Both the position numbers and the translations under genes were made by a program. Positions 50,717-61,644 of a stretch of DNA of 64,000 bases are shown piece by piece. Below the pieces are notes generated by a model. The model was not told the DNA's origin and made no database searches. It worked only from the letters and a program-made list of their open reading frames with translations. The DNA comes from Pterobdella sp. o SKG-2022 (taxonomy: Eukaryota > Annelida > Clitellata > Hirudinida > Piscicolidae). The stretch spans positions 10,284,941 through 10,348,940 of the forward strand of contig OZ038321.1 in the NCBI GenBank assembly GCA_964035795.1, read 5' to 3'. Every line of letters begins with the position of its first letter. The first letter of the stretch is position 1.

Positions 50717-50829
50717 TATGAATATTAATCGAATAATTTTAGCAAAATATTAAATTGGAACGATTAACTCAATATCTCTAATTGGGCAGCGTCTTAAACT
50801 GGTTTCCAGATATTTTTCAATTCTATTAT

Positions 50830-52130
50830 TTATTTATTAGGGTTTGCAAAAAAAACACTAAAAAGAGAATGTTTCATCAAAAGTTAGTTCTTCATTCGCC
50901 GAAGCACGGTTTTCTTCCAACTATATGTATATATACTAGTCTCGGTTTTTACGCTTTCTAAAGGCCAGTATTCTCTCACAAGCGCTATATACAGAGACCT
51001 TAAAATCTTCCCATGAATTTTGGTTGGTTATCTTTTCCATTTCCCTTACTAGTTTTTTTTTCAGTTTCTCACAGCAGCATTTTTTAGACCAGCTACTCAA
51101 AACGTTTAGGTAATTTGGTTCCACAACTACGGTTCTTGGGCTTAACCACAAAGTTTAACTTAGCTCGAACAAGTCGGTGCTCAGTCCAACATTCAGCACC
51201 CCGATTTGTACATCAGCTATGTCACGCCTTCTGACCAACACAAATTCTATCAAGTGCCATTGTTTCGAGCCAGGGTGCATCCAGGTAGTTTTGAAGTTAT
51301 CCTTCATTTGGAACACAGTGTTGGTTATCTGAAACCCCATTTCAATGCAAAGTTGTAGCAACATTAAGCTGTTGCTATTAAGTTTTCCGACGCCATGTTC
51401 ACCTAAAACGTGCCAGGTTTCTGCATCTTTTTCAAATCTGGCATTAAAATCACCCAGTATAATTACTTTATCAGCCGGAGGGATCTTAGAAACAAGTTGC
51501 CTCAGGCCCTGATAAAAAGCCATTTTTGTTTCTTCTGATGTGTGTAATGTTGGTGCATACACGCTTACAAAAGTGGCATATTGACCACGAGTCAAAGAAA
51601 CTCACATTGATAAAATTCGGTCATTTATACCACAAGGCAACTCTTCTAAATAAGAAAGAAGAGAGGTTTTAACTGCAAAAGCCACACCAGATTCTTTTTT
51701 ACTTCCATGTGGCTTACCTTGTCGAGGTCTATAGAATCTTTACTAATAAATTCTACGTCATCGGCATACTTTAGCTCTAGTGCAAGCACTTTTTTTGACG
51801 TCTTTCATTACTGCTTGTAAATTCGTTGTAAAAAGAACTGGACTGAGTCCGTCACTTTGTGGGACACCTATTTTTTTTTCAAAAGTAAGACCTTCTTCGT
51901 TCGTTCTGACTTTAAGTTTTGTATCTTTCAAAAGTGAGTTACTAGTTTTGAGTCTCCATGTGTGGAAATGTTGTCTACAACCTATATAAGTTTTCTACGA
52001 TCCACTGTATCAAGGTAGATGCCAGATCTATGCCTTGAAATTTCAATGTTCTGCTCGAGGTTATTGTACATGCAATTATCATCTTGTGGGTTTAGACAAC
52101 AACTTTTATTAATCTCGCTTTTCTGTAAGC
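50830..52130 (-). mobile_element. Family B LINE with its middle replaced by a family A fragment
   Basis: Minus-strand order: B RT (52130-51719) with LDTVDRRKLI, VSHKVTDSVQFFL-like residues and the active site KYADDVEFISKDSIDLD; then an A endonuclease (51718-50935) with GVAFAVKTSLLSYLEEL, VSVYAPTLHTSEETKMAFYQ, ILGDFNARFEKDAETWH, WHLIEFVLVRRRDIADVQI; then the B 3' tail (50920-50830: CCGTGCTTCGGCGAATGAAG, TTTAGTGTTTTTTTTGC), which matches 62700-62770. The A piece is truncated at both ends and has no A tail. Confidence 0.8.
51155..51595 (-). pseudogene. Family A endonuclease fragment inside the B element
   Basis: The 146-codon frame reads MTRGQYATFVSVYAPTLHTS, EETKMAFYQGLRQLVSKIPP, ADKVIILGDFNARFEKDAET, LLQLCIEMGFQITNTVFQMK, SKQWHLIEFVLVRRRDIADV. 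It is very similar to 8925-9300 and preserves the WHLIEFV strand lost there. The connector follows in other frames to 50935 (ENQNSWEDFKVSVYSACERI, LAFRKRKNRD). Confidence 0.8.
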
Positions 52131-53305
52131 TGCTTGGTTGTGGAGAATAAATTTTTCAACTGATGATAGATTTCTTGCAAGAGTTATGTTTTAAATTATT
52201 TTTCGTGTTATTGTGGTTAGTATTATGGGCCGAGTATTTTGTACATTTTTTTAATTTTTGGGTTTTTTTATGAAAATTAATATACCTAGTCCTAATTCAT
52301 GCGGTAGCTCATTGTTGATGGTTGAGATTATAATATAAGTTTTTCATTAGTTGTTATACAAAAAAGTTATATTAATTCGGCTTGAATTTTATTTTGAATA
52401 TATCTGGTGCCAAGTAAAGGTGGCCTGTGGAAGTGGTGACTCTAATAGTCGATTTTTTCTTCTTAAAAACTATTTGATTCAATCAAAAATATCAAAATAT
52501 TATTATTTAAAATATTTTTGCAATTTTATTCTCAAACTTGATAACTGTGTATAATAAAATACAAAAACTACATTTGGAATGAATTCGGATTTTTCGCTTT
52601 TTATAGAAAAAAAGATGAATTAGGAATATCAACAATTTTATTTTATGCATCAATAAACAATACAAAGATAAAAACTTTGTGGTTTTTTGAAGGTAGTAAA
52701 TGTTTACTTTAATTGGAGAAAAAACTTTTATGAAAGATAAAAAAAATATTACTACTTAATTAATATTAAAAAATTTAATAATAAAAGAAAAAGATGAGTA
52801 ATATGGAAGTGCCATTAAAAAAGAAGATGAAGACAATGAAGTTGTTCAAATTTTGTTTAAAACTAACATTTGATTGCTCATAAGTTTTTTATTTAAAGTT
52901 TATCTCCATGTTTTAGGTTGATTATCAGATTTCATTTATATGAGTATTATTATGGTTGCTTTTGTTTTAAAAACAGACATAATCACATAACCTCAGTTTT
53001 CTATTTTTTAAATTAGCTATACTTGCATAGTCCTTGTTAAAATTGTCATATTTATAAAAACTTACATTACATTACAAAGCACTTTTTCTTGCATTTTTTA
53101 GTATATTATTTTGCATTTATAGTTCATAATACTCAGTGGTCTAGAAACTTCTGAAGTTAATGCCACCATAATCATATTCGTGTTTGATTTGATTTGATTG
53201 ATCATGTTCAAGAGATCTATTGTTTTTAGTTTCATGATTGAGTCTTCGACTTTTAGGAGGTTTAGTTCAAGCTTCATGTTTGTGTAGTGAATAGGTGGTT
53301 GTGAT
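52131..53305. other. AT-rich sequence, nothing convincing
   Basis: AT-rich. One patch (52400-52455) reads VACGSGDSNSRFFLL, which superficially recalls a WD40 strand but has no Trp-Asp and no supporting splice context. I treat it as unassigned. No transposon protein was recognised. Confidence 0.45.
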
Positions 53306-53480
53306 AATGTAAGGCGGTATTTATAAAGCCCATTTACTCATAGATCAAAGCGCTTGCTATAAATAAAATTTAGCGAACACACACTGTGGAACGTGCTAAC
53401 TGTTGGCCTACATGAGATTGATGCCGGTAACTTTAGATAATTAGTTTAATGCTCTACCTCTGAGCTATACGGGCCGTGGT
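53306..53480 (-). mobile_element. tRNA-derived SINE, full-length copy 3 (minus)
   Basis: Reverse complement begins GGCCCGTATAGCTCAGAGGT (A-box region) and has a degraded B box (GGCATCAATCTC), then GTAGGCCAACAGTTAGCACG, CCACAGTGTGTGTTCGC, AGCAAGCGCTTTGATCTATG, GGGCTTTATAAATACCGCCT. It has the same layout as the copies at 23270 and 31700, with a drifted B box. Confidence 0.8.
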
Positions 53481-53484
53481 GTTG

Positions 53485-54740
53485 TGAATGTGTTGGAAAA
53501 TTTCTTCATGTAGTGGCTGGTTGGATCATGGTTGTTGTATTGAGTTTACATAGTTATTGCTTTTGAGAAATTTTATAGCTTTGTACATTTTCTTTGTTCT
53601 AGTTGAAGTTTTCAATTTTTTTCTATTAATTTTCTGATTTAGTTTGGTTATTATTAAAATATCTTTTGTTTATTTTTTTTAGGTAGTGCTTTTCTATGTT
53701 TAGTTTGATTTTTTTAGTTTATTTATTTTACAATTACTCAGTTTTTTTATAATTTTTTTGATTTTGTTTTTGAGTTTTTTGATGTCTGAGCCTTTATTTC
53801 CTGTGGGTTTGTTTTCTGGTTTTTTGAAAGATTTTGGAGCAGATTTGAGCACAATATTTCGAAAGGTTTTAATAGTTAAAAAGTTGTTGGAGAGAAGGTT
53901 TGGAAAATTACTTATTTGGTGTTTGAAGTCCAGTTTTCTTGTTTTGCTAGGAGCTTGTTTCCATATTTGATGGGTTTTGGGTATTGTGAGTTTCATTTTA
54001 ACAAGCCTATGATCTGTTGATGTGGTTATACTTGAATAATTTCTAGAGTCTATTATGAATTTTCTTATTATGTTATAAGATAAAATAGTCAATTGTGTTG
54101 TGATTTTTTTATCTTTTAGCTTCTTTTGCCATGTTTTTAGGTGTATTTCTGGGTGTCTAAACATTGTGTTTGTTGCTATAAGGTTGTTTGTGATCATACA
54201 TTTATTCAAAAGGCTCCCATTATTTTCACATCCTCTTGCTGAAACTTTTTTATGTTAGGCTTGCCAATTTTTGCACCGAAGTCTGAAAAATTAATTTTTT
54301 TTCTTGTTTTCAGCTGCTGTAGGAATATTTCATAAATTTACTTATGCTCGTTTATTAAAATTTGAATTGAACCATAGCAGTTGACCACTGAATTTTGTTT
54401 TCTTAAATGAACTTTTGAGTGTGGCTATTGTGTCTGATATTACTTTGAGTCTTAGGTTCATTCTTCCTTTTCTGAAAAGAAACCCAAGTCCTCAATGTTG
54501 ATTTTATTTCTAGAGGGTGCAATTTTTGAAACATATTGTGTTTTCAAATTTTAATTTCTGTTTCTTTTAAGCAAAGCACATTGAGATTGTAGTTTTGAAA
54601 GTTTTCGGCTATCGAAAATATTTTTAATAAATTCACTAGAACTTTGACGTTCAAGGATCCAGCGGAAACAAGGTTGGTATTCTTGGATTTATTTTGACAG
54701 CTAACCATTCTGCGATTGCTACGTGCGCACCAGGTCGGAA
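53485..54740 (-). mobile_element. Family B LINE, endonuclease and connector, minus strand
   Basis: On the minus strand, 54740-54240 is the endonuclease start (NVLCLKETEIKI, then TQYVSKIAPSRNK-like residues). 54209-53700 is a 169-codon frame: MITNNLIATNTMFRHPEIHL, TTSTDHRLVKMKLTIPKTHQ, IWKQAPSKTRKLDFKHQISN, LKSAPKSFKKPENKPTG. The STDHRLVK motif is the SDH-type catalytic end of an EEP endonuclease. The connector continues to 53490. The same text occurs in direct orientation at 57200-58030. The RT is missing. Confidence 0.8.
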
Positions 54741-54769
54741 AATCTATAATATAAAACTTTCATAATTTA

Positions 54770-55795
54770 GATTAGTGACGTTGGTCTGTAATGGGAAGGT
54801 CATTGTTGTGAAAGAGTGTACAGCATAGCATAGACTAGTGGTTGGTGACTTCAAGGTTCCCACTCATTCTTATCCCAAAAGAAGGTTGGTTTTTTGACCA
54901 AGGTTTGGAAAGTGAAGAACTTGGCGAAGAAAATGGAATTTTCCAATGTTGTCAAAACTTTAATCCAAGAAAATGAAACTTTGAAAGAAACTAATGAAAC
55001 ATCAGATGAACGTTGGAATTTCCTAAAGACGAATTTGATTCATGCAGCAAAACAGGTTTGTGGAGTCTCCAAAACATACCTGAAAGATGCAGGCGTAGTG
55101 GTGGAATGACAAGATTCAGAAAGCTGTTTAATTATATAAGGATTCCAAAAAAAGCATCTACTCAAAGTAGAATGCCCGTTGAATTTAAGTGATTTTGCAG
55201 ATGATTATCCCGTGGAAGCTCCCAGCGAACCTACCACCAAAGAAATGGTCAAAAAAGCCATTAATAAAATGCGCTTTGGGGGAGCAGCGGGTTTTTCGGG
55301 TATTTTCGCTGAGATTTTTAAATACTCTGGTTAAGATGGTGCTGGTATAATTTGAAATTTTATTAATAACATAATTTTTGTAAACCGTATACCGTTGAAT
55401 GTGGTGGAAGCGCTTATCAGAAAAAATATCCGCATAGATCTGCTTTTATGCTTGAGCATTGCACCACTGACGCTATATTTATTATATGCCAGTTGCAAGA
55501 GAAGTACATGGCTGGCTGCCAACAAAACACTTTTCATGGTCTTAGTTTATCTGAAAAAAGCATTCGGTCATGTTTCTAGGAAGATAATATGGTGGAGTAT
55601 GAGGAAGCTTGTTGTTGGTACATATGGTTCAGATTATGTTTGTAAATGTGAAGAGCATGGTGGAACCCCTCAAACTACCAAACATTGTGTCAGGTTTTTT
55701 GCCAAAAAAAAGCCGGCACCATCGAAACCTGACTCATTTATGCACTAATAATACAGAGTTTTTGTCTGGTAAGATGCGTATTGGTTTTAGCTAGT
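54770..55795 (+). mobile_element. Family E LINE connector and RT fragment, plus strand
   Basis: 54894-55109 is an open connector frame: FLTKVWKVKNLAKKMEFSNV, VKTLIQENETLKETNETSDE, RWNFLKTNLIHAAKQVCGVS. It matches 25100-25270 (minus). 55190-55340 has FADDYPVEAPSEP-like residues and KKAINKMRFGGAAGFSGIF. The RT palm appears as MVLVYLKKAFGHVSRKIIWW (55536-55595), where the family has FIDLEKAFDRVPRE, so the catalytic Asp position reads Tyr. It ends at 55795, before the active-site block. Confidence 0.7.
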
Positions 55796-55939
55796 GCCAT
55801 CAACCCACCTGTGTTCTTGAATGTAAAATTTTTATGAGCGATTTGTAACATAAATAGATAAAATTTAATTATTAAGATATAACATTTTCTAGAAAAGCCC
55901 AAATTAAATTGTGTATCTTGGCATTACGTTAAACTGGAC

Positions 55940-56811
55940 CGAAGTGGTTCTGGGCATAATGTTAAACTGCACCAAATTGAGACTGCTTTCCTGTTATAAA
56001 CTGGATAACAGTAGACTTTGGTAGCAGGTATCGAAAAACTGATATGCTGGTACCGTTGTCATTTGGCTTGGCGAATGATCATTCTTTTTTGACAAAGGCA
56101 AGACAAACTGCCCAAGCGTTAGAACGGCGGTTTTTGAATTACGATAATTTCAAGTTGGATGTTAGCTGGAGCTGGCATTCTTATGAAAGTTTTGTCCCAA
56201 CTAAAATGGCTCTCAACAAAAATTTTTACTTTAAAAGTAGTGCCAGTACCCATATGCGTACTGGTAATTCATTGGGCTTGGCTGACTCCCGGGTGTAGAA
56301 TGCAGGGTCTGGCTCAGGCGAATTGAGTGAACACCCTAAAACGACGTTTAGAGTAACTTTTCGAATGTGGGTAGTTTAAAGAGCAGAGGCAGTAAGGTGG
56401 TAGAGACTATGTCTCGGAGAAGTGTGAACATTTGTGCGCTCCAAGAACCTAGATGGGCTGGTGGCACCGAATCAAATCAATCCCGCATTTTGAAGGGCAA
56501 AAATTCAGCCTATAAGTTTTATGGTGTGGCAATAAGTCAGGTCTTGATGGTGCTGGCTTTTTTCTGGCAAAAAATGGAAACATGAGGTTTTTAAAGTTTA
56601 ACGAGTCTCAGACATGCTCCTAGTACTACGTCTTGTTCTTAGGGAGTCTGTGTTAACTTTTTTTTCAGTCTATGCCTCACAAGTCCGAAAGATGAAAAAA
56701 CAATGTTTTATGATGAGTTGCAGAAAGGAATCTCAAAAGTCCCATCTTCTGAGATTTTCATCCCATTGGGTGACTGGAATGGGCATGTTGATAAGAAGGC
56801 CAAGAAAGAAG
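55940..56811 (+). mobile_element. Family H LINE 5' end and endonuclease start
   Basis: The 5' region (55940-56360) shares GATAACAGTAG.CT.TGGTAG, GAATGATCATTC and GATAATTTCAAGTT with 49855-49975. It contains an open frame at 56044-56298 (FGLANDHSFLTKARQTAQAL, then WSWHSYESFVPTKMALNKNF) that I do not recognise. The endonuclease starts at about 56361 (NVGSLKSRGSKVVETMSRRS, VNICALQEPRWAGGTESNQS, YKFYGVAISQVLMVLAFFWQ) and reaches FIPLGDWNGHVDKKAKKED at 56756-56811. There it joins a family B endonuclease in frame. Confidence 0.75.
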
Positions 56812-56912
56812 ACACAATATGTTTCAAAAATTGCACTTTTTATCTGATGCAGACAAAAAATCAACATTATGGTCTGGGTTTACACGTTAGAAAAGGATGG
56901 ACGAACCTATGA
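56703..56912 (+). pseudogene. H/B chimeric endonuclease fragment
   Basis: A 69-codon frame starts in H (FYDELQKGISKVPSSEIFIP, LGDWNGHVDKKAKKED). From about 56812 it continues as family B (TICFKNCTFYLMQTKNQHYG, LGLHVRKGW). The B side matches 54555-54470 on the minus strand (CACAATATGTTTCAAAAATT in both) and the NRHYSFGIKHRK stretch at about 5170-5205. An H catalytic loop is thus followed by a B endonuclease that has its own loop at about 57090. Confidence 0.7.
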
Positions 56913-58380
56913 TTTAAAGCAATATCAGACAGAATAGCCACACTCGAAGGTTCATTTAAAGGAACAAAATTCAAAATGGTCACCTGCTATGGTCCTACTC
57001 AAATGTTAGCTAATAAGCACAAAGACATATGAGACTTTCCTGCAGGAGCTAAAAATCAGCCCAAAGACAAAAAAGAGACAAATATTAATTATTCAAAAAG
57101 ACTTCAATGCAAAAGTTGGCAGATATTTTCAAGAAAGTATAACAGGAAGGAGTTTAAGCGAGAGGATGTGAAAACAATAATGGCAGTTTTTAAATGAATT
57201 TATGGTCACAAACAACCTTATAGAAACAAATACACAGTTTAAACACCCAGCAAGACACCTAACAACATGGCAAGGGAAGCTAAAAGACAAAACAATTTAC
57301 AACACTTTTGACTACATTTTATCTTACAATAAAATGAAAAGATTTATAAAAGACTCTAGAAGTTATTCAGGCATAACCACATCAACAGTTCATAGGCTTG
57401 TTAAAATGAAACTCACAATACCCAAAACCCATCAAATATGGAAACAAGCTTCCACCAAAACAAGAAAACTGACCTTTCATCACCCAATAAACAACTTTCC
57501 AAACCTTGTTTCCAACGAATTTTCAAACATTGAAACCTTCAAAATTATTGTGCTCAAATCTGCTCTGAAATCTTTCAAAAAAACTAGAAAACAAACCTAC
57601 ACTAAAAGAAGACTCCGACACCAAAACAATCAAAAACAAATTCAACAGAATTAGAAAAAAACTGAATAATTGTAAAATGAATCAATCAACAAAAATCAAA
57701 CTAAATAAAGAAAAGCATAACCTACAAAAACAAATCAAAAAAAGGGATCTTATTAACTACCAAACTATAACATATTTTTTACCTCCACTTGATAGTGTAA
57801 GTTCATTTTACAAAAAGCTTCGTGGAAAAAAATAAACTCCTTAAAGGGTTTTCATTTGAATATATAACAAAAGAACAATTAAAGTAAATTGAGAACTCAA
57901 ACTACAACACAAAAATATACAAAGCTATAAAATTTCTCAAAGTCAATAACTATATCAACAAAGCACTTTCACCTACTCCATACAACAACCAGGATTTAAC
58001 CAACCATCTCATGAAGAAATTTTCCAACACATTCACAACAACACTAGCACATAATCCCTACACAAATATCAAAGTTGTAATAAATCTGAAAATAGTCAGA
58101 CTCAATCATGAAGCTTAAAAACAAAAGATTTCCTGGATATGATTAAATTCGAGCTGAATTAATAAAACTTTTACATACAACAACTATTAAAAAACTCACT
58201 CATATTATAAGCTCAACCATCAACAATGATCTACCCCATAAATTAAGACTAGGTATATTAATTCCCATACAAAAACCAAAAAAAACAAAAAATTTTAAAA
58301 ATACTAGAACCATAACACTACTCACAATAAGAAAAAAAATAATTTCAAACATAACCCTTGCTAGAATTTTACCATATCGT
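56812..58380 (+). mobile_element. Family B LINE endonuclease, connector and RT start
   Basis: 56930-57180 gives IATLEGSFKGTKFKMVTCYG and a degraded QKDFNAKVGR loop. 57202-57654 is a 150-codon frame: MVTNNLIETNTQFKHPARHL, TTWQGKLKDKTIYNTFDYIL, TTSTVHRLVKMKLTIPKTHQ, IWKQASTKTRKLTFHHPINN. STVHRLV replaces the catalytic SDH motif. The connector continues with IYKAIKFLKVNNYINKALSP and the RT start with FPGYD-like residues, LGILIPIQKPKKTKNFKN, TLLTIRKKIISNITLARIL. It ends at about 58380, before the palm. 57780-57845 holds a Penelope-end-like insertion (TTGATAGTGTAAGTTCATTT, CAAAAAGCTTCGTGG). Confidence 0.75.
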
Positions 58381-58639
58381 GATAGAGTTTGATTTCTGTC
58401 ACTTCAACTTACTCGCTATATTAAACATGACTTGCAAATATAAAATGAAATGTTTGTAAATTAAAAAGTTCATTTAGCTGCATTTTTATTTTGCTATTTA
58501 GTCATGAAACATGTACTATGCGGTGTAACAAAGGCATGCTCCATTGCACACTTGTTTTGCTCCAACAAATTTTCATGATTATAAACAAAAGCAATGGTTT
58601 TCAGTCCCCAGCAGCTCTTGAATGAGCAGAGTGCTAAGA
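58381..58639. other. Short AT-rich spacer, nothing recognised
   Basis: AT-rich DNA between a family B fragment and the family D LINE. No coding similarity was found. Confidence 0.4.
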
Positions 58640-59935
58640 ATGTCTAGACTTTCTTCTTTTTGTTCTTTTTGGAGGTCTTTTTTTTTAGGTAGTTTTAATA
58701 TTGGATCATTAAATGGGAAGAGTATGAAGTTGTGTGAAGAGTTTTTGAGGAGGGAGGTTGGCATTTGCTGTATCCAAGAAGTGAGGTAGAGAGGTATGGG
58801 TTCGAAATTTCTAGTTAGTTTAGATAGGAGGTTCAAACTATGGGGGTTTGGTTATGAAGATAAGTGGTGTAGGAATATTAGTTAGAGAGAATTTGTGTAA
58901 GAATATTGTGGAAATGAATAGAATATTACATAGGGTAATGGTAGTAGTAGTTATTTTTGGTAAAAAGGTAGTAAGAATTGTTTGAGCTTATGCCCCACAA
59001 TGTGGAAGATCGCTGAGTGAAAAAAAGAAGTTTTATTAGGAGATGGCAAGAGGGTGTAAAGTGGAAAATGAAAATGAAGTTTTGATTTGCTTAGAAAACT
59101 TCAATGGACACATTGGCAAAGAGGTTGATGGGTTTGAAGGAGGTTTTGGAATAGGCAAAAAAAACGTGGAGGGTAGATTGCTGTTAGAATTTTGTGTTGA
59201 AAAGGGTACGTGTGTGGGTATTAGTTGGTTTAAAAAATGGGTAATAGAAAGGTTACTTTCAATGGAAGGTGTAGTGGGATAGAAATAGATTTTGTGTTGA
59301 TGAAGGGTAGTCAGAGAAAGTTTTTGAAGGATTTGAGAGCAATTGGTGGTGAGCTCTAACACAAACTATTGAAGGTGGTTTTAGATGGAAAATAGATTAG
59401 GAAAATCCAACAAAGCCATGCCGTAAAAGTATCTCGCTCGAAAGTATGGAAGCTTTTGAATAATGAGCTAAAAGCAAAATTTTCTGAAAAGATGGAAGTT
59501 TTGTATCAATAAAGCAATGAACGAAATGCATGGCTGAAATATAAAACTTCTGCTCTAAAAGCCGCTGAAAAACTTTGTGGAGTGAGTAGAAGTAGGCTTC
59601 AGCACGGTGAAAACAGGTGGTGGAATCAAGATTTGCAGAAAGCCATCACAGAGAAAAGGAGAAGTTTCCGGAGGTAGAAACAACTCTCATCCGAGGAAAA
59701 TAAATTTCGTTATGTCTTTGATAAAAAGAAAGTCAAGAAAGCTGTTGCTGAGGCAATGAAGAAAGAGGCGGTAAAAGAGATGGAGGAGATACGGAATATC
59801 AGAAATGTCGTATTCCGTAGAATAAGAATGATGAAGAAGGAAGCAAGTAACTTAGCAAGTAATAACTGCATTAGAGACAAAAATGGGAAGGCTGTCTCTG
59901 CCGGGCATGGTCGCAAGAGAGTGTAGAAGGAGCAC

Positions 59936-60780
59936 ATGAGGGCCATCATGAATGAGGAGAATCCGTGGGATGGAATGGTGAATGTAGAAGTGATTGAAGG
60001 TACCGTGGAGCCATTTGCTATAAACAAAGTGAAGATAGCACTAGGGATCATGAAAAATGGCAAGGCATGTGAACCAACTGAAATTGTCAAGAAGCACCTA
60101 GCTGCCTCTCCGCATGGGAATCAAGTTATATCGCAAATAGCAAATGAAATCTTTTATGGAGAGAATATGCCTCATGACTGCAGGACGAGTACAGTTGCTC
60201 CCATTTATAAGGAGAAAGGTAGCGTTATGTGCGAGCTATCGAGGTGTGAAGCTTTTAGAGCATGGTATGAAAGTGGTGGAAAGGTTGTTAGAGAAGAGGT
60301 TAAGTATTTTAGTTAAAGTTGACCAAATGCAATTTTGTTTTATGTCTCGCAGAAGCACAGATGACGCTATTTTTATTCTTAGGAGAATGCAAAAAAGCTA
60401 CCTTGAGAAGAATAGGAAGCATTTTATCTGATTTGTTGATTTGGAGAAGGCTTTTGATCAGGGCCAAGGAAGGTAATTGAATGGGTGCTGAAAAAGAAGT
60501 TGGTCCCGGAAAGGTTGGTTCAAGCAGTAATGTCGATGTACAAGGGAGCAAGAACGCGGGTTCAGGTTGGAGGTGGACACTCGGAAATATTTGATGTTGG
60601 TGTAGGTGTTCATTAAAGATCGGTTTTCTCACCGTTTTTGTTTTCAATAGTGCTCGACTGAAGACGGAAGAAATAGCGCTTTATATGAGCTGCTTTATGC
60701 AGATGATTTGGTCTTGATGGCAGAGACTATGGAAGAACTGGAAGCACAGCTTTTGAAGGGAAAGGATTGAAGGTTAATTT
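59936..60780 (+). pseudogene. Family D reverse transcriptase (copy D2), frameshifted
   Basis: Frame 59936-60316 holds the fingers (NKVKIALGIMKNGKACEPTE, IFYGENMPHDCRTSTVAPIY, KEKGS). Frame 60144-60431 holds YRGVKLLEHGMKVVERLLEK, SILVKVDQMQFCFMSRRSTD, DAIFILRRMQKSYLEKNRKH. The palm (DLEKAFDQG) lies at about 60437-60470 after an in-frame stop. The turn is VGVH then a stop at about 60616, and the active site LLYADDLVLMAETMEELEA is at about 60690-60745. Compare the intact version at 14305-15711. Confidence 0.8.
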
Positions 60781-61147
60781 TGGTAAGACAAAAGTCATGG
60801 AAAGTGGTGGTGGTAGTGGGGTTGTTATCTTAGCTAAGATTGATCCATGTGATGTGTGTGGTAAGATGGCCAAGGTAAACATTGTGAGATGCAAAACATG
60901 TAAGAAGTGGGTTCATTAGCGGTATGCTAGGGTAAAGAGAGTTTCTTGTAGGATGAAGGGAAATTTTAAATGCAGGGTTTTTATGAATGGTTCAAATGAG
61001 GAATGTAGGAATGTTTCAAATAGTTGTCTGAGTGAGTTGGAAAGGGTGAATAGTTATTGTTATCTAAGGGATAATAGGAATGGTGGAAGAGGAAGTGAGC
61101 TAGCTGTTAGACGCAGGATAGGGCTGAGTTAAAATAAATTCAACAGT

Positions 61148-61612
61148 ATGTCTTCTATGTTATGTGGTAAAAGACACACATGGAATATCAAAGAACAAGT
61201 TTATAGAACATGTGTGAGGCCTTTCATGACATATGGCTCAAAAACATGGGTGGTAAGGTCCTTTGAAGAGAATATTTTGAAAAAAGCAGAAAAACGGACG
61301 CTTCGAATGTTGTATGGTGTGCAGCTAGCTGATGGTGTGAGCACGAAGAAGTTGATGGTAAGATTGTGGTTGGTTAATACGACTGTTGAAGTGGTGAGAC
61401 AAGGATGTTTGAGATGGCTGGGACATGTGGCTAGGAAAAGGGATGAAGATTGTGTTAAGCAGGCATGGAGGTTTGAAGTTGAAGGTAGTAGAGGAAGGGA
61501 AAGGCTAAGGTTAGCTTGGAAAGGTATGATGAAAAACCTTTGTCGTAGGCTTGGAGTAGGTTTTAAAGATGCCTATGACAGGGTGAAATGGAGAGAGAGG
61601 GTTAGGTCATAA
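61148..61612 (+). pseudogene. Family D ORF2 C-terminal domain (copy D2)
   Basis: This 154-codon frame reads MSSMLCGKRHTWNIKEQVYR, TCVRPFMTYGSKTWVVRSFE, GVQLADGVSTKKLMVRLWLV, GCLRWLGHVARKRDEDCVKQ, AWRFEVEGSRGRERLRLAWK, DAYDRVKWRERVRS. It is colinear with residues 300-455 of the family D frame at 14305-15711. It ends at a TAA near 61610 where the sister copy continues for about 13 codons. Confidence 0.82.
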
Positions 61613-61644
61613 AAAGAAGCCAGTGACCCCTTAGAAAAAAACAA

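Larger units (their letters stand above)
58640..61640 (+). mobile_element. Family D LINE, nearly full-length but broken (copy D2)
   Basis: The endonuclease starts at about 58690: SFNIGSLNGKSMKLCEEFLR, REVGICCIQEV. It continues with RIVXAYAPQCGRS-type residues and an altered LENFNGHIGKEVDGFEG loop (59092-59140), where the family expects GDWNGH. The connector is 59430-59930 (KLCGVSRSRLQHGENRWWNQ, KAVAEAMKKEAVKEMEEIRN). The RT is 59936-60780: KVKIALGIMKNGKACEPTEI, MSRRSTDDAIFILRRMQKSY, LYADDLVLMAETMEELEA. A degraded PHD-like module is at 60850-60985 and the C-terminus at 61148-61612 (TYGSKTWVVRSFEENILKKA, RWLGHVARKRDEDCVKQAWR). It supplies the 5' half missing from the D copy at 14215. The 3' tail is replaced by a family B element. 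Confidence 0.85.

Noticed and set aside
52400..52455. VACGSGDSNSRFFLL as a possible last CFAP52 blade
   Set aside because: It lacks the Trp-Asp and Gly-His signatures, is followed by low-complexity AT-rich residues, and no phase-compatible splice pair was evident.
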